Below are positions 42,889 to 51,830 of a stretch of DNA of 64,000 bases, in pieces. Positions within the stretch are counted from its first letter, which is position 1. The number at the start of each line of letters is the position of its first letter. Under the pieces are notes generated by a model. It had not been told where the DNA came from and made no database searches. It worked only from the letters and a program-made list of their open reading frames with translations. A program made the translations under genes and the position numbers. This stretch comes from Arenibacter algicola (GTDB lineage: Bacteria > Bacteroidota > Bacteroidia > Flavobacteriales > Flavobacteriaceae), in the NCBI RefSeq assembly GCF_018860365.1, contig NZ_JAHKPO010000014.1:496001-560000 (forward strand), written 5' to 3'.

Positions 42889-45228
42889 TTAGAATGATAT
42901 TTTGTAGCTAATATTCGGTATCATTAATGCTTCTCTGAATTCCTCCACTTTATTGGTCTTAATATTGTATCTATGACCTTGAAAGTCTTTGTAGTTTGTT
43001 GCATTAAGTATTTTTAAAGATAATTTTTGTGCGGATTTCTTTTTATACCATTCATAATTGATCGTAAAATGGGATATGATAGATGTCTTTGATTGCTCGG
43101 TAAAAGGTGTAGTTTCATTGTAAACAACACCTTGTTCCATAAATGAAGCAGTTGGATCAATTTTTGAATATCTGTCACCGCCTTGAAGGCTTAATTTTAA
43201 ATTTATTCCAAGTAAACTTTGTTTTTTCTTACCAATTCTAATTTCTTTTCCAACTAGAGTATTAAGGAGGTAATTTTTATTAAATCTGGTATTGTACCAA
43301 ACATTAGTGTCTGTTTTATATTCTGAATTGAATATAGAACCGGAAAGCAAATAATAAAATCCATTATCTACATATTGCTCTAAAGTTAGATCGAGCCCAT
43401 AATTTTTACCTTTTCCATTATTTGCATAGGTATCATCGATAAACCAATCATTTTGTAAATTAATAAGTGATTCAGTACTGTTTTCTATTACAGGAATATT
43501 AAATAGATATTGAAAATAGGGTTCTATTTTTAAATGTAATTTTTCATTAATATTCCAATCATAAGCCATTACGAAATGATGTGCTTTTGAAAAATCTAAA
43601 TTTCTGTTGGCTTGGTTGGACCTGGAATTGCCGGTATTGGCAAGGTAAATGTTTAACGGTTCCATTCTACTGTGTAATCCATATCCAAAACTTATTTCAT
43701 TATTATCGTTCAGCTGATAATTCAGTCCTAAACGTGGTTCAAGAGCAAAGCTGTTATTCAATGTAAACAGTTGAGAATTTAGGCCAATATTTAGTTGCCA
43801 TTTTTTTAATGAAATAGAGGAACTTGAAAATGCAGATATTATAGAGCTAAAACCATCTTGGTCAACTAATGAATTTGGACCATTTTCAGGTTCTCCTTGA
43901 TTTTCCTTTAAATTTAGGTCATATCCTAAACCCCTTACCATGATTCCTGTTTTATTAGTATGTGTTGAGTTGAATTTTTTGTTAATGGTAGACTTGAAAG
44001 TAATATTGTAGTTTTTATTGTTTATTTCATTTTCAGGTTGTAATTGAGAAGTATCGTCTAGCCTATCTGTTTTTAAATCGATTCCATTGGCAGATAATGA
44101 TAATGTAGAGTTCAAGTATGCAGAATTTTCAAAAACAAGCCTGTGATTTAGACCTAAAGCTCCCATATACTGTTTTACATCTTGCTTTTCAATATCTTGA
44201 TAATAAATTTGTTTATCAGTTTCAGTTTCCGGTTTTGACCCAGACTCGTCTATTAATCCAATTCCCCAAACAGAGAATATTCCAGCTTTTGTAGTAGGTA
44301 GCGTTAATTTAAAAGATAAATCTTGATAATTTGTGCCATCGGCATCATCTGGCAACATTGATGAAACAAGACCTAATGTTGAATATCGATAATTTACGAG
44401 ATAAGAAGCGTTGTTTTTTTTGCTTAAAGGTCCTTCCGATGCAAAGTCCATTCCAATGGCTCCAATTTCGAAACTATGTTCAAATTCTGTGCTATTACCA
44501 TTTCGCATTCTTATATCGAAAACCCCGGACAATGCGTTATTGTATTCAGCAGGAAAAGCTCCTGTAAAAAAATCGGAATTGGCTAGCAAATTACTGCTCA
44601 AAGCCGTTAATCCGCCACCACCAAAAGATCCTAAATCAGCAAAATGATTTGGGTTGGAAACTTCCACCCCTTCAATTTTCCATTGTAAATATTTTGGGGC
44701 ATTCCCTCTAATTACAATGGCATTGTTGCCAACACTACTAGCTACCCCAGGAAAGGAAGAAGCTAAACGTGCAGGGTCATCAAATCCCCCTGCATACCTA
44801 TTGGCTTCTTCTACACTCAGCATACGCGTACTCACTGAAGCCATTTCATTAAGAGGTTTAGCTTTAACAAGCTTTGGTTTAAGAACAACTTCACTTAGAG
44901 CGAATGCGCTTTCTGTTAGGGCTATGGTTAAAACAACTTCTTTAGCAGAAGTAACTATAACTTCAGGCATTATAATAGGTTCATAACCTAAGTAAGAAAT
45001 CTGTAAATCATATCTGCCAATAGGAACATTATTAAGAATAAAATTACCATCCATATCAGAGGTGGTACCTATAATCGGATCAGTACCGATTATTGTTATT
45101 GTAGCAAAAGGTATAGTTTCTTTGGATGAATTATCGATAACTGAACCTTTAATATTTTGTGTTATATCTTGTGCGTTTATAATGGATAATGAAAGCGAAA
45201 ATACTAGTAGTAAGATATTTCTAGTCAT
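42889..45228 (-). CDS. TonB-dependent receptor with carboxypeptidase-like regulatory domain
   Basis: A 779-aa outer membrane receptor. After a signal peptide ending INAQ (residue 19) comes a carboxypeptidase-regulatory domain (about 24-110; GSVIDNSSKETIPFATITI, SYLGYEPI), a plug with RYAGGFDDPARLASSFPGVAS and IVIRGNAPKYLQWKIEGVE, then a 22-strand barrel ending ISYKISF. It lacks the SusC signature, so a siderophore, metal complex or small ligand is more likely. The membrane-type AraC regulator immediately upstream on the same strand is a likely controller. Confidence 0.92.
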   Translation of the reverse strand: MTRNILLLVFSLSLSIINAQDITQNIKGSVIDNSSKETIPFATITIIGTDPIIGTTSDMDGNFILNNVPIGRYDLQISYLGYEPIIMPEVIVTSAKEVVLTIALTESAFALSEVVLKPKLVKAKPLNEMASVSTRMLSVEEANRYAGGFDDPARLASSFPGVASSVGNNAIVIRGNAPKYLQWKIEGVEVSNPNHFADLGSFGGGGLTALSSNLLANSDFFTGAFPAEYNNALSGVFDIRMRNGNSTEFEHSFEIGAIGMDFASEGPLSKKNNASYLVNYRYSTLGLVSSMLPDDADGTNYQDLSFKLTLPTTKAGIFSVWGIGLIDESGSKPETETDKQIYYQDIEKQDVKQYMGALGLNHRLVFENSAYLNSTLSLSANGIDLKTDRLDDTSQLQPENEINNKNYNITFKSTINKKFNSTHTNKTGIMVRGLGYDLNLKENQGEPENGPNSLVDQDGFSSIISAFSSSSISLKKWQLNIGLNSQLFTLNNSFALEPRLGLNYQLNDNNEISFGYGLHSRMEPLNIYLANTGNSRSNQANRNLDFSKAHHFVMAYDWNINEKLHLKIEPYFQYLFNIPVIENSTESLINLQNDWFIDDTYANNGKGKNYGLDLTLEQYVDNGFYYLLSGSIFNSEYKTDTNVWYNTRFNKNYLLNTLVGKEIRIGKKKQSLLGINLKLSLQGGDRYSKIDPTASFMEQGVVYNETTPFTEQSKTSIISHFTINYEWYKKKSAQKLSLKILNATNYKDFQGHRYNIKTNKVEEFREALMIPNISYKISF

Positions 45229-45367
45229 AATTAAATTGTAGTTAAAGTTAGCTACAAAATTAGATTAGAATGTTCGTCCCTATGTTCGAAGTTATATAAC
45301 TGAACTTGTTTTTGATACTTTGTAAGTACTTGAAAATAAGGGTGTAATATAATGTTGGAGTTCGATT

Positions 45368-46456
45368 TTATAAAGCTGCACCATTTTTTTTAAACTCTGA
45401 AGGAGTTTGTCCGCTAATCTTTTTGAAGGTGGTATTAAACGAAGTTTTTGAATTAAAGCCCGATTCAAATGCAATGCCAAGTATGGTCAAATGTTCATTT
45501 TCCTTATCCAAAAGCAATTCTTTTACTCTTTGTACTCTATACCTATTAACAAACCAAAAAAAACTTTCTTCAAACGCAGCATTAATTAAATAGGAAAGCT
45601 GATGTGGTGTAAAATTCATTAATTCAGCTAATTGTGCAAGAGATAATTCAGAATCTAAATAAGGTTTCTGATCATCCATTAGTTTTATAAGATGCTCTTT
45701 TTGAGATTCTAATTCGTCATCAGATATTAATTTTCTCTTATTTATTTCTGTTTGTTCTTCAGATGAAATAATAAGGCTACGTTCATTTTCATCCAATAAG
45801 AAAATCTCTTTTTGTTTAAGTGAATTATATGCAATAAAGTATACAATTGATAACGATACAATATTTGCAAATAAGTTTAAATCTGCTTCAACGAATAATA
45901 AATTATAGATGCCAATAAAAGCAACTAAGGTGAAAATTGCAAGAATGATTAACTCCAACCATTTGAGATCGATTTGAAACGTATTTGATGAAAACAATCG
46001 AATTCTTTGTTTGTGCTTTTGAATTTTGATATAAGACAAGACTATAAAATAAAATGCCTGAATAATAACCAAGGCATTTAAGACTAATGATAGGTCAGCG
46101 TTGTCGCCATAAAATTGGTTAACCATTAAAACAATAAGTAGTATTATTGGGAAAAGAAAATGAATAAAATCCTTTCTTCCATATCTGAAATTTGGGTTAG
46201 CGTAATACGCTATACTATAAAAAAATACAACGGGAGTTAAAAATTGAAAAAAACGAATAGGTAGCCAAAATAGGTTACTCTGAATATCTAAACGTATCAA
46301 AACAAGAATCTCTTCGAGCCAAAAAGAAGACCAAAAAAATAGAACTAGTCCAAACCAAAAATTCGCCTTCTTATTGACATTTACTGGGTTCGCTATTAAT
46401 AAAAATGAGAGTAATAAAAGAGAACCGAATAATAAAATTACGACAAGAGTATTCAT
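45368..46456 (-). CDS. Membrane-bound AraC-family transcriptional regulator
   Basis: A 362-aa protein with about seven hydrophobic helices in residues 1-215 and a cytosolic C-terminal AraC domain: LAQLAELMNFTPHQLSYLINAAFEESFFWFVNRYRVQRVKELL and ILGIAFESGFNSKTSFNTTFKKISGQTPSEFKK. Such 7TM-AraC proteins sense an extracellular or membrane signal directly. The TonB receptor gene begins 139 bp downstream on the same strand, so ligand uptake and sensing are probably linked. Confidence 0.9.
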   Translation of the reverse strand: MNTLVVILLFGSLLLLSFLLIANPVNVNKKANFWFGLVLFFWSSFWLEEILVLIRLDIQSNLFWLPIRFFQFLTPVVFFYSIAYYANPNFRYGRKDFIHFLFPIILLIVLMVNQFYGDNADLSLVLNALVIIQAFYFIVLSYIKIQKHKQRIRLFSSNTFQIDLKWLELIILAIFTLVAFIGIYNLLFVEADLNLFANIVSLSIVYFIAYNSLKQKEIFLLDENERSLIISSEEQTEINKRKLISDDELESQKEHLIKLMDDQKPYLDSELSLAQLAELMNFTPHQLSYLINAAFEESFFWFVNRYRVQRVKELLLDKENEHLTILGIAFESGFNSKTSFNTTFKKISGQTPSEFKKNGAAL

Positions 46457-46653
46457 TAAATTGTGTTAGGTGGTTTTTTATTTTTAAGTTGATTCCAATT
46501 CCCCTATTTGGTTTAGGTTTTACACAACGGTACCGTATAAAGTAGTAGCGGCTTAAACGTGTAGCAATATACCTAATTAAACACAAAAACGGATCGAGTT
46601 TGCACCCGAACCGCTATTGCTTTTATTTATTGTAGGGGTTCCCTTTTCTTCTC

Positions 46654-47022
46654 CTAATTTGGGGAATTTAGTCCAAGTTTATTTCCTTCTGTATCCGTGA
46701 ACAAAGCAAAAAATCCATTTCCATCTGCGTGAGAGGTTTTTGGAATGATGATTTTTCCACCATTTTCATCAACCTTGTCAAGAATATGTTGAAGATTGTC
46801 ACCGCCATTTAGATAAATGGTTACTCCATCTGCCGAAGGTCTGTACCCTTCGCTGTTCACTATAACTCCTGTAACCATTTGTCCATCATAAGGGAATATT
46901 CCCATATCCATTCCTGGCATTTCCATTTTTTCAATTTTAATGTCTAAAATTGTTTGATAAAAATTGATTGCTCGGGAAATATCCGTTGCAGGAATTTCAA
47001 AAAGTGAAATAAAACTTTTCAT
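46654..47022 (-). CDS. VOC-family (glyoxalase-like) protein; remnant lipoprotein signal upstream
   Basis: From the ATG at 47022 the protein is 122 aa: SLFEIPATDISRAINFYQTI, DMGIFPYDGQMVTGVIV, then DGVTIYLNGGDNLQHILDKVDENGG and FALFTDTEGNKLGL, a VOC metal-site fold. In the same frame, the DNA upstream encodes MKDLILI, a TAA at 47125-47127, then IIALTFGGVSCKNKG, which is a lipoprotein signal with lipobox split by a stop. The ancestral product was probably a lipoprotein; today only the cytosolic form seems possible. Confidence 0.82.
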   Translation of the reverse strand: MKSFISLFEIPATDISRAINFYQTILDIKIEKMEMPGMDMGIFPYDGQMVTGVIVNSEGYRPSADGVTIYLNGGDNLQHILDKVDENGGKIIIPKTSHADGNGFFALFTDTEGNKLGLNSPN

Positions 47023-47223
47023 ATTCTTGTCTTTATCGATTGTTGTATATTTATTTACGTTTGGTTCGGTAGCAGAAGTCCCTTTATTTTTACAGGATAC
47101 ACCTCCAAAAGTCAAAGCAATAATTTAGATAAGTATAAGGTCTTTCATTTTCCGTTTGTTGTTGACGGAACAAAAATAGCAGTAGAAAATCCTTTGAAAT
47201 TGTAAAAATGCGACACCCTTATG

Positions 47224-48039
47224 CTATTTGTAAAAAAGGGCGGAAAGAGCTAAATTTTCGTGCTTGATAAACTCTTTAGGGTTTATTCCAGTAAATTCCT
47301 TAAAGTCCTTTATGAAGTGTGCTTGGTCAAAATATTCACTTTCATAGGCAATATCGGTAAGGTTTTCTGATTTTTGGTCAAGCAACATTTTTAAAGCGGT
47401 TTGTAATCGAATTACCTTTCCCAATTGTTTAGGGCTTATCCCAATTTGCCTTTTGAAGTTTCTTTCGAGTTGTCTTCGCTTGGACAAGTCGTCTTTAAGG
47501 ATTGAATTTATCGAAGCACTTCCGTTTGATAATAGAAGGGAATCAACGGTGTTTATTACAATTTTATTAATCGTTTTTTCGTCATTAAGCTTATCCAAAA
47601 GAAATTTTTCAATAATACTTATTCGTTCTTCCGTATTATTCGCATTGATTATTTTTTGCTCCAATTCATCTGCGTTTTCTAGTACAAAAAGTTGGTTTAT
47701 GGGTGTTTCCTTATTTGCCAATTTGCTAATTGGTTCAGAAACAAAGTTTGCAAATCCATAAGGATAAAATCGGACAGCGAATGTTTTAACAAACCCTGTT
47801 GGCTCAATGTAAAAAGGTTCAATGGTTTGTCCGAGTACCATAGCACGAGGCTGAAGTATAAATTCATTTTCGGAAGTGTATCTTTTTATGTCATCTCCGA
47901 GAATAAACGCCATTTCAATACAACCATCAGGTACTATTCGTTGTTTTTGTGAATCAGACTGTTTAGGCACTTCCAAAGTCCAATAACAACTAACAAGTGA
48001 TTTTAAGTCAATCTGTGGTTCGTATGTTTGGTAGTCCAT
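47224..48039 (-). CDS. AraC-family regulator with DUF6597-type sensor domain
   Basis: A 271-aa regulator: N-terminal DUF6597-like sensor (LVSCYWTLEVPK, RIVPDGCIEMAFILGDDI, RFYPYGFANFV) and C-terminal AraC domain (LSKRRQLERNFKRQIGISPKQLGKVIRLQTAL; LTDIAYESEYFDQAHFIKDFKEFTGINPKEF). The downstream gene is the VOC protein about 200 bp away, a plausible target. A -7-like element (TACCTTTG on the minus strand, 48076-48083) lies 37 bp before the ATG. Confidence 0.9.
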   Translation of the reverse strand: MDYQTYEPQIDLKSLVSCYWTLEVPKQSDSQKQRIVPDGCIEMAFILGDDIKRYTSENEFILQPRAMVLGQTIEPFYIEPTGFVKTFAVRFYPYGFANFVSEPISKLANKETPINQLFVLENADELEQKIINANNTEERISIIEKFLLDKLNDEKTINKIVINTVDSLLLSNGSASINSILKDDLSKRRQLERNFKRQIGISPKQLGKVIRLQTALKMLLDQKSENLTDIAYESEYFDQAHFIKDFKEFTGINPKEFIKHENLALSALFYK

Positions 48040-48185
48040 TATATTTGTCTAGGTCGTTTTTTTTATAGTGAAGTACAAAGGTATTGTATATGATTAGTTG
48101 CAGACATTTCTAACGGAAATTGTCCGCCTTTACCGAAGATAGTTAATTGCGAGGATTTCCACATGGGAAATCGGCTGGCAATTCA

Positions 48186-48815
48186 TTATACCTCCTGTTG
48201 AGGGTGGTAATTTTTTTTCTTTTTGCATTTGATCAGATACATTGGTTGGTTTTCATTTACTTCTGTAATTTCAAAAAGCCCATACTTGTTAAATTCCGTA
48301 TGAACTGATGCTTGGTCGTAGTAAAATATTTTTGCTCCTTTATGAATTTCGTAACGGTCTTTACTTATCAATTTACCCTTTCCAAATTGAGGAGTGTTTT
48401 TGGTTATGGCGGTAAAAACCATAAATCCATTTTCTGTCAATTGGTTGTAGCAGTCTTGTATCAGTTTTTCTCTTTCTTGGCAGTCCAATAAATGAATGAG
48501 GGCATAACAAAAAATTCCGTCATATTTTTTGTCCTCAAACGGCATTTTCTTTACAGAGCCGTGAAAAATGTTCATTTCATTTCCATAATGTTTTTTTGCT
48601 AACGCGATGGCTGTTTTTGAAATTTCAATTCCGCTTACTTTTATTCCATTTTCGATGAATGGTCGGGCATTTCGCCCATATCCAATTCCCGGGATGAGAA
48701 TATTTTTTATGGCATTTTCTACAAAAAAATCTTTTGTCAAATGGGCAGATTTTGCAGGTTCCATTCCCCACATTTCTTGTTTGTCGGTAAATGCTGTTTC
48801 CCAAAACTCTGCCAT
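48186..48815 (-). CDS. SAM-dependent methyltransferase (thiopurine/tellurite type)
   Basis: A 209-aa methyltransferase. NILIPGIGYGRNARPFIENG is the SAM-binding motif in the TPMT/TehB-like form, followed by VSGIEISKTAIALA, NIFHGSVKKMPFEDKKYDGIFCYALIHLL and the N-terminal DKQEMWGMEPAKSA. It starts 1 bp after the small gene at 48817 stops, so it is the third gene of the Fur-box operon. A detoxification role (metal, metalloid or thiol methylation) is suggested by the context; it is inference. Confidence 0.87.
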   Translation of the reverse strand: MAEFWETAFTDKQEMWGMEPAKSAHLTKDFFVENAIKNILIPGIGYGRNARPFIENGIKVSGIEISKTAIALAKKHYGNEMNIFHGSVKKMPFEDKKYDGIFCYALIHLLDCQEREKLIQDCYNQLTENGFMVFTAITKNTPQFGKGKLISKDRYEIHKGAKIFYYDQASVHTEFNKYGLFEITEVNENQPMYLIKCKKKKNYHPQQEV

Positions 48816-48816
48816 A

Positions 48817-49062
48817 CTACCTACAAATTTTATCTGCTAATAATTCACATTCAATTCCTTTACTTTTAAGTTGTTGGGTTATTGAATTTGTATCGATCGT
48901 TTTTCCTTCAATTCTTAAAATGGAATGACCGCAAGGATATGGTCTGTTGAAATCTTCCAGGTCAAAATTGAATTTTAGCTGTGGATATCCATTTTCCAAG
49001 AATTGTAGAATTTCAGTTGATAGAATTTCTGATTTTACGTTGGTCATAAACACTTCTACCAT
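48817..49062 (-). CDS. Small ferredoxin-like-fold protein, member 1 of a three-copy family
   Basis: An 81-aa protein with VEVFMTNV, LENGYPQLKFNFDLEDFNRP and ILRIEGKTID, a likely beta-alpha-beta-beta-alpha-beta fold as in heavy-metal-associated domains but without CxxC. Two relatives lie at 53954 and 56410. It sits between the FAD oxidoreductase and the methyltransferase with 1-bp gaps, so it is co-expressed with both. No named family recognised. Confidence 0.7.
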   Translation of the reverse strand: MVEVFMTNVKSEILSTEILQFLENGYPQLKFNFDLEDFNRPYPCGHSILRIEGKTIDTNSITQQLKSKGIECELLADKICR

Positions 49063-49063
49063 A

Positions 49064-50065
49064 TCAAAAATTTTCTTGTGACAATTCGTGATTTACCATT
49101 GCACCTGTGATAGTACCACTGCTAACTGCCATTGATACAGAGCGCATCATTGTGCTGTTGTCTCCACAAGCAAATATGCCATCTTCACTGGTTTTCTGCA
49201 TAAAATTCACTTCAATGTGTCCGTTTTCCGTGATTTTACAACCTAATTCTTGGGGTATATTTGAATTTTGCTCAAATGGAATAGAGGCATAAGCTGATTC
49301 AAAATACTCCGTACTACCGTCTTTGAATACAATTTTTTCCATTTGTCCATTATGATGTTCTATTGCAGAAATTTCTTTTTCAATGATTTGAATATCGTGT
49401 TGTTTTAACTTTTCGAGTTGCTTTACTTCAAAGTCTTTTGATCCCGAAGTAATAATCGTAATTTCTTGAGTTAAATTGTTTACTAAAGATGCAAGGTGAA
49501 ACGCTCTTTCTCCTGTGGCAATTATGGCAGTTTTCTTGTTTCTTATTTCGTAACCGTGACAATATGGGCAATGCACAACTGAGATTCCCCAACATTCAGA
49601 AAAACCTTTTATATCTGGCATTAGGTCTTTAACTCCTGTTGCCAAAACCAATTTCTTTGCTGTAAAAACATCGCCTTTTGAAGTAGTGACTTCAAATCCT
49701 ATATTGTTTCTTTTACCGCTAACAGCAAGTCCGTCATAGAATTCAATGCTGTCGTATTTTGCTACTTGACTTTTGGCAATTTCAGAAATTTCCTTTGGTG
49801 TACTTCCGTCTTGAGTTAAAAAATTATGTGAATGTGGCGTTTGCCGATTACATGGTTTACCTGCGTCAATGACCAAGGTCCTGCGAAGTGAACGCCCTAA
49901 TGCCATTGCTGCTGAAAGTCCAGCATAACTTCCACCTATTATGATGACTTCAAATTCTTTTTTATCCATATTGTTATTGTTTTGAGCAAAGAGTGTAATT
50001 GGTTGTGGTATTGTAAGTACTATACCTGATAATCCTAATAGTTTAGTTAATTGTCTTCTGTTCAT
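49064..50065 (-). CDS. NAD(P)/FAD-dependent oxidoreductase, thioredoxin-reductase-like
   Basis: A 333-aa flavoprotein: VIIIGGSYAGLSAAMALGRS (FAD site), VVHCPYCHGYEIR with a CPYC redox pair in place of CATC, KTAIIATGERAFHLA (NAD(P) region) and DGIFACGDNSTMMRSVSMAVSSG. An extra 32-residue leader carries MNRRQLTKLLGLSG then a hydrophobic run to LFAQ, resembling a twin-arginine signal, so the enzyme may be exported; otherwise Met33 is the start. First gene of a three-gene operon with a Fur-type operator 12 bp upstream, divergent from the Fur gene. Confidence 0.87.
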   Translation of the reverse strand: MNRRQLTKLLGLSGIVLTIPQPITLFAQNNNNMDKKEFEVIIIGGSYAGLSAAMALGRSLRRTLVIDAGKPCNRQTPHSHNFLTQDGSTPKEISEIAKSQVAKYDSIEFYDGLAVSGKRNNIGFEVTTSKGDVFTAKKLVLATGVKDLMPDIKGFSECWGISVVHCPYCHGYEIRNKKTAIIATGERAFHLASLVNNLTQEITIITSGSKDFEVKQLEKLKQHDIQIIEKEISAIEHHNGQMEKIVFKDGSTEYFESAYASIPFEQNSNIPQELGCKITENGHIEVNFMQKTSEDGIFACGDNSTMMRSVSMAVSSGTITGAMVNHELSQENF

Positions 50066-50076
50066 TATACAAACAA

Positions 50077-50101
50077 TTTAATGCGAAATAGTCGCAATAA
50101 T
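50077..50101 (-). promoter_or_regulatory. Fur-type operator 1 (oxidoreductase operon)
   Basis: On the minus strand ATTATTGCGACTATTTCGCA then TTAAA, an inverted repeat TGCGA/TCGCA. It matches operator 2 in about 21 of 25 positions and lies just before the oxidoreductase ATG, downstream of a TATATTTG -7 element (50109-50116). Confidence 0.75.
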
Positions 50102-50128
50102 GGCTTGGCAAATATACCATCTTTTTGT

Positions 50129-50154
50129 ATTATTGCAACTTATTCGCAATAAAA
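50129..50154 (+). promoter_or_regulatory. Fur-type operator 2 (fur gene)
   Basis: ATTATTGCAACTTATTCGCA then ATAAAA, with TTATTGC/GCAATAA arms, directly before the Fur-family ATG at 50156. Near-identical to operator 1, so one regulator likely controls both directions. Confidence 0.75.
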
Positions 50155-50155
50155 C

Positions 50156-50533
50156 ATGAATCGAAGAAATACACCTACAAAAGAGGCCGTGCTAAACTTA
50201 TTAATGAATTCGAGAAAGGCGTTAAGTCAAGACGCTATTGAAAGGCAGTTGGATATTGAAATCAATAGGGCTACAATTTATAGAGTATTGAACAGGTTTT
50301 GTGAGGATGGGATAGTCCACAAAATAGTTGCAGAAGACGGAAAACAGTATTTTGCCATTTGTAAAAAATGTGAGAACCCACAAGAAGTTATTCAACCTCA
50401 TTTTCATTTTCGTTGTTTGTCGTGTGATACGATTGAGTGCCTGCAAGTTCCTGTTGAGTGTTCAGTTCCTAATGGTTACGAAGTTCAAAATGCAAATTGT
50501 GTTCTGACTGGTACTTGTAATGATTGTTCGTAG
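50156..50533 (+). CDS. Fur-family metal-responsive regulator
   Basis: A 125-aa Fur-superfamily protein. The winged helix is TPTKEAVLNLLMNSRKALSQDAIERQLDIEINRATIYRVLNRF, followed by a metal site (QPHFHFRCLSCDTIECL, CKKCENP and TGTCNDC cysteines for structural zinc). Whether it answers to iron, zinc or peroxide cannot be told from sequence. It is divergent from the oxidoreductase operon and probably represses itself and that operon through the twin operators. Confidence 0.9.
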   Translation: MNRRNTPTKEAVLNLLMNSRKALSQDAIERQLDIEINRATIYRVLNRFCEDGIVHKIVAEDGKQYFAICKKCENPQEVIQPHFHFRCLSCDTIECLQVPVECSVPNGYEVQNANCVLTGTCNDCS

Positions 50534-50700
50534 GTTTTTATATTGTCATCATCGTTTGTGTATGAAAAGTGGCTGGATTTTCGAAACTGAGGTTTGTCTC
50601 ACGTGGCCAAACAGAATTAATAAACTAAAACTAAAATTATACACTTTGCCCTAGCCAAGTTTACTACACTTTGTTAGCGGTTCGTTGTTTTCCATTCAAA
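50534..50700. other. Intergenic region without recognised elements
   Basis: Gap between convergent genes. It ends with TTTGTTAGCGGTTCGTTGTT, which resembles the ends of the long palindromes further left, but no full palindrome is apparent. Confidence 0.35.
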
Positions 50701-51075
50701 CTATTTTGTTTCTCTTCTTTGCACATTGAATACTGTTCCTGCTGGGTCTTGTATCCAATGCATATTTTTTGGAAGTTCTTCAAGCTCGTCACAAGTTTCT
50801 ACTCCATTTGATTGCAAATAGTTTGTGGCTTCATTTACGTCTGGAACTGTAAGTTGTAACCAAGTTTCTGAATGTGTATAGTTGTCAACACAGTCTAACC
50901 ATATAATATTACTTCCGAATTTAACTTCGTGAGTTTTGGATATAGTTGGACTGTCAATAGGTTTTTCTTCAACGGATAACTTCAAAATATCCCTATAAAA
51001 AGCAACCGTTTTCTTGTATTTACTTTTCGGAATTTTTATCGCAATATTTATTCCTGCTTCAAATTTAACATCCAT
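50701..51075 (-). CDS. VOC-family (glyoxalase-like) protein
   Basis: A 124-aa VOC protein: NIAIKIPKSKYKKTVAFYRDIL, then FGSNIIWLDCVDNYTHSETWLQL, VNEATNYLQSNGVETCDE and IQDPAGTVFNV. Single-domain vicinal-oxygen-chelate proteins act as isomerases, dioxygenases or drug-binding proteins. No partner gene points to a substrate. Confidence 0.85.
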   Translation of the reverse strand: MDVKFEAGINIAIKIPKSKYKKTVAFYRDILKLSVEEKPIDSPTISKTHEVKFGSNIIWLDCVDNYTHSETWLQLTVPDVNEATNYLQSNGVETCDELEELPKNMHWIQDPAGTVFNVQRRETK

Positions 51076-51199
51076 TGTCCTTATGTTTTTTAGTTTGTCA
51101 AATTATAGTTTACTTATTTGTTAATTTCTGTCGTTGGTCTGCAATGTGTTGTTCCCCAATGAATGCCAACGTTTGGTAATGCTATCCTACTTATAAGAA

Positions 51200-51463
51200 C
51201 TAAAGTAATAATTGAAAATCAGATTCATATAAAGTCCATTTGTATTGATCTGTTCTTTTTTGTTTTCCATTGTCTATCCATTTGTTTTCAATCTCACTTT
51301 CTATAAGTTCTAAAGCAATTTTGAGAGCCTCGATTCTATTCTTTAGCAAAGTATGCTGTGACGTTCTATACCTAAGTTTTAGCATGGACTTTTCACATTT
51401 ATGTAATAGCGATTCAATAACTGTTGTGGCCTGTATTAATTTGTCTTTAGGATAGTTTTTCAT
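51200..51463 (-). CDS. Small hypothetical helical protein
   Basis: An 87-aa protein, helical and basic (LIQATTVIESLLHKCEKSMLKLR, HTLLKNRIEALKIALELIESEIE). No family recognised. It is at the end of the ArsR-AHSA1-DoxX-DUF1801-DUF4180 operon, 3 bp after DUF4180. A decayed copy lies at 63325-63525. It may have come with the duplication. Confidence 0.6.
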   Translation of the reverse strand: MKNYPKDKLIQATTVIESLLHKCEKSMLKLRYRTSQHTLLKNRIEALKIALELIESEIENKWIDNGKQKRTDQYKWTLYESDFQLLL

Positions 51464-51465
51464 AT

Positions 51466-51825
51466 CTATTTTGATGAAAATTTTATAGCTTCCGAAAAAT
51501 TAGACGCGAAATTAACATGCGTTCCCTTGTTACTTTCGTAAATAAAGTCCTTTAAACTTTTACTTTCATACTTTGAGAAGCACCCAACAATAAATAACGG
51601 CATTCTATATTGACTAAATTTTTGCAGTATATCTCCTGCTATTTTTGTTTTTAAATCAAAGAAGGCAGGAGTTATGTTTTTCTCGTGGATTATGATTTTA
51701 TAAAAACCTTGGTAATATAAATTTCCAAGTATATCTAAAGCGGTTTCGGTATTCTCAATAATTATCTCGTTAGAAATAACCTCTGCGATTTTAATACCAC
51801 TTACCAAATGTTCTTTAATCTCCAT
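51466..51825 (-). CDS. DUF4180 domain protein
   Basis: A 119-aa DUF4180 protein: GIKIAEVISNEIIIENTETALDIL, KIIIHEKNITPAFFDLKTKIAGDILQKFSQYR and FSKYESKSLKDFIYESNKG are the family core. Function unknown. Operon with DUF1801, DoxX, AHSA1 and ArsR genes, gaps of 5 bp or less. Confidence 0.9.
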   Translation of the reverse strand: MEIKEHLVSGIKIAEVISNEIIIENTETALDILGNLYYQGFYKIIIHEKNITPAFFDLKTKIAGDILQKFSQYRMPLFIVGCFSKYESKSLKDFIYESNKGTHVNFASNFSEAIKFSSK

Positions 51826-51830
51826 TTGAT

